Source: RYN-428 sp035695715
Lineage (GTDB): Bacteria > Planctomycetota > Phycisphaerae > Tepidisphaerales > Tepidisphaeraceae
Assembly: GCA_035695715.1 (NCBI GenBank)
Contig: DASRRM010000497.1
Location: 1 to 8,163 of the forward strand
Reading direction: 5' to 3'
Length of the DNA: 8,163 bases
The translations under genes and the position numbers were made by a program. The notes under the pieces are model-generated. The model ran no database searches. It saw only the letters and a list, made by a program, of their open reading frames with translations, and had not been told where the DNA came from. This document shows positions 6,793-8,163 of the stretch, piece by piece (positions within the stretch are counted from its first letter, which is position 1; every line of letters starts with the position of its first letter).

Positions 6793-6875
6793 AAGCCGGC
6801 AGCTTGAAGGGAAGAGAATCGCTGGAGCCCCAGAGTGCTCCGCGGGTTTTTTCCTTCCAGCCGCCGGCTTTTTTT
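6793..6875 (+). terminator. Nested intrinsic terminator downstream of the small lipoprotein gene
   Basis: The outer stem pairs 6793-6810 with 6853-6870 (18 bp, two mismatches; GC-rich AAGCCGGC/GCCGGCTT end) and runs into seven T (6869-6875). The region it encloses holds a second hairpin, CGC-t-GGAGC (6820-6828) with GCTCCGCG (6837-6844), followed by GG and six T (6847-6852). Either hairpin alone looks like a rho-independent terminator for plus-strand transcription. The T tracts are on the plus strand only, so it should not stop the convergent minus-strand gene that ends at 6879. Confidence 0.8.
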
Positions 6876-6878
6876 CGT

Positions 6879-7067
6879 TTACGAGACCATGCGGAATTTG
6901 CCCGGCTTGTTCAGCGGCAAGCCCGCGTAGCGCAGGCGCTTGTTCACCGCCTCCATCAGGTGATCCAGGTATTGCTGGAGGGCCGGCTCATCGAATTGCT
7001 CGAGGAACGGCATCTGGGCGGTCACATTGTAACGGCGAATCTCATCGATCAGTTGACGTTTGGTCAT
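6879..7067 (-). CDS. Small hypothetical protein, 62 aa, planctomycete-like
   Basis: A soluble, charged, probably helical protein beginning MTKRQLIDEIRRYNVTAQ, followed by FLEQFDEPALQQYLDHLMEAV and a basic tail. I recall short planctomycete proteins starting in this way with an 'FL..F....L..YL..L' core, but no function is known to me. The ATG at 7067 is chosen over the one at 7136 because the extra 23 residues are unlike the rest and would overlap the divergent gene's start at 7139. No clear Shine-Dalgarno is visible. It is convergent with the small lipoprotein gene across the terminator and divergent from the membrane protein gene, with 71 bp between starts. A promoter within those 71 bp could not be identified with confidence. 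Confidence 0.7.
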   Translation of the reverse strand: MTKRQLIDEIRRYNVTAQMPFLEQFDEPALQQYLDHLMEAVNKRLRYAGLPLNKPGKFRMVS

Positions 7068-7138
7068 ACGATGTTTAGTGTCGGATAAAATCGCCTTTAC
7101 ACTTGAAAACCGGCAGTTGTTTTCACGGAATTGCACCG

Positions 7139-7924
7139 ATGTCTCAACTTCAGCAAGACCCCGCGCCCCCCAGCCCCCCCGCCGACGCCTCGGCCCCCGA
7201 TACCGTGCGCGACGAGGCCGGCACCGAGGCCTTGGCGCATTTGGCGAAGATGTCGGGCACCGGCAGCACCTTCGGCGCGGCCGACTATGTCGCCATCAAC
7301 CCGACCGCCGTCGCCTCGCTGATTCTTGGCGCATCCGGGGCGCTGGCACTGCTGATCAATGTACTGGTCTTTCTGCTGCTTCCGATTGCCGGCATTGTGT
7401 GCGGTTTGATCGGCATCCGGCAAATTCGCCGCAGCAATGGGACGCAGGCGGGTTACGGGTTTGCGATCGCGGGAATTCTCGTGGCGCTGCTCATGGGCGG
7501 CCTGGTGGGCGGGCGTGAGCTGCAGGACTGGCTGAAGATTCGATCCGAAACGCGCGAAGCCGCCGCCGTCATTGCGCGCTTTGGCGGAGAATTGCACGGC
7601 GGTCATTTCGAAAATGCCTACGATGGGCTGACCACCGCCGATTTTCGCGAGCGCGTCGATCGAAAAACATTTCAGAGCAGGTTCGAAGCATTACAAAACA
7701 CTTTTGGTCCGGTCACCTCGATGGAGTACAACCACGAAGGGATGATCATCGAAACCACGCCAGTGGAGACGAGGCTCACGTGCCTGGTGGTAATCCGTTG
7801 CCGCGATCTGAAAGATGCCGGGCGCGAATATTTCAGAGTGAGTGACAAGGACGGCACGTGGAAGATTTCCAGCATCCCGCAGCTATTCCCGGAGAAAAAA
7901 GGACCGAAGGGGTTCCCGCAGTAG
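7139..7924 (+). CDS. Membrane protein with DUF4190-like two-helix segment and soluble C-terminal domain
   Basis: A 261-aa protein. Residues 1-55 are a Pro/Ala-rich cytosolic leader. Hydrophobic segments at about 56-93 (ASLILGASGALALLINVLVF, then LLLPIAGIVCGLIGI) and 105-125 (GYGFAIAGILVALLMGGLVG), separated by a short basic loop RQIRRSN, give the Gly-rich pattern of DUF4190-type membrane proteins. Residues 135-250 are a soluble domain with GGHFENAYDGLTTADFRE and a closing DGTWKISSI strand, reminiscent of NTF2-like or DUF3887-type folds; this fold call is an inference. The ATG at 7139 is preferred over a TTG at 7103; GGA lies 10 nt upstream. The function is unknown. Confidence 0.8.
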   Translation: MSQLQQDPAPPSPPADASAPDTVRDEAGTEALAHLAKMSGTGSTFGAADYVAINPTAVASLILGASGALALLINVLVFLLLPIAGIVCGLIGIRQIRRSNGTQAGYGFAIAGILVALLMGGLVGGRELQDWLKIRSETREAAAVIARFGGELHGGHFENAYDGLTTADFRERVDRKTFQSRFEALQNTFGPVTSMEYNHEGMIIETTPVETRLTCLVVIRCRDLKDAGREYFRVSDKDGTWKISSIPQLFPEKKGPKGFPQ

Positions 7925-7969
7925 GCGGCGCAGGGTCCAGGTTTAGAGTTGGAAATGGATTTAATTCAC

Positions 7970-8052
7970 TGAGCCGCGCACGAAGGGTACTCCCGCAGTA
8001 AGCGGTTTCGTCGGACCCGCTTACTCCGGGAGTACCCTCCGTGCGCGGCTCA
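7970..8052. repeat. Large imperfect palindrome, REPIN/MITE-like
   Basis: Positions 7970-8005 pair with 8017-8052: a 36-bp stem with two mismatches (7983/8039 and 7996/8026) and an 11-nt loop. Each arm holds a smaller hairpin; the right arm has the perfect TACTCC-G-GGAGTA (8022-8034). It starts 45 bp after the membrane protein stop and has no T tract, so a simple terminator is unlikely. Two inverted copies of a short hairpin module around a spacer is the layout of REPINs mobilised by RAYT transposases. A MITE is the alternative. No transposase is visible in this window. Confidence 0.8.
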
Positions 8053-8163
8053 TTATGTCATCCTACTGAGACTATCCTACAACGGAGGTGCACGGCGTGC
8101 GCGCACGTAAGCGCAGCGATGGAATTCTTTGAAGTGTGCACATCTTCAGCTTAGGAGTTGAGG

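Noticed and set aside
8072..8163. Open minus-strand frame entering from the right edge and ending at TAG 8074-8072, about 30 codons, ending VVG.
   Set aside because: It is too short, has no recognisable motif, and open frames of this length are common in GC-rich DNA.
8084..8163. GGAGG followed 8 nt later by GTG at 8097, with an in-frame TGA at 8130 and an open frame beyond it: a possible selenoprotein start, overlapping the palindrome CGTGCGCGCACG (8096-8107).
   Set aside because: Eleven codons before the TGA and about ten after it give no family match or SECIS evidence; the palindrome alone explains the unusual composition.

Overview
The window looks like part of a Planctomycetota chromosome, possibly Phycisphaerae. 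This is inferred from the high GC content, the AAATCYN heptanucleotide repeat, a small secreted lipoprotein and a 62-residue 'MTKRQLIDEI' protein, both of types I associate with that phylum, and weak Shine-Dalgarno sites. No 16S or marker gene is present, so the assignment is a judgement from memory.

Left two thirds, minus strand (about 5793 down to 26): an apparently complete selenocysteine (Sec) insertion cassette. Read 5' to 3' on the minus strand it is tRNA-Sec (selC, UCA anticodon, 5793-5699), a predicted transglutaminase-fold lipoprotein (5668-4574), selD (4555-3479), selA (3426-2038) and selB (2083-26). Gaps are short (18 bp before selD, 52 bp before selA) and selA and selB overlap, so one transcript is likely. 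SelD makes selenophosphate, SelA converts Ser-tRNA-Sec to Sec-tRNA-Sec, and SelB is the elongation factor that delivers it to UGA codons. The transglutaminase-like lipoprotein between selC and selD has no known role in this pathway. The tRNA has the UCA anticodon and a long variable arm, but its acceptor/T-arm geometry and D stem are irregular. No selenoprotein gene is recognisable in the window.

Right third: a divergent 75-bp gap (5794-5868) separates selC from a plus-strand YkgJ-type cysteine-cluster protein (5869-6447), whose coding region carries four tandem AAATCYN heptamers. A consensus-like promoter (TTGACA, extended -10) overlaps that gene's stop codon. It drives a small lipoprotein (6543-6752), possibly preceded by a 21-codon leader ORF that starts at the predicted transcription start and overlaps the lipoprotein start as ATGA. 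A hairpin and a nested intrinsic terminator follow. A convergent 62-residue gene (7067-6879, minus) and a divergent membrane protein (7139-7924, plus) come next. The last 240 bases hold no convincing gene but contain a 36-bp-stem imperfect palindrome (7970-8052) with smaller hairpins nested in its arms, resembling a REPIN or MITE-like element.
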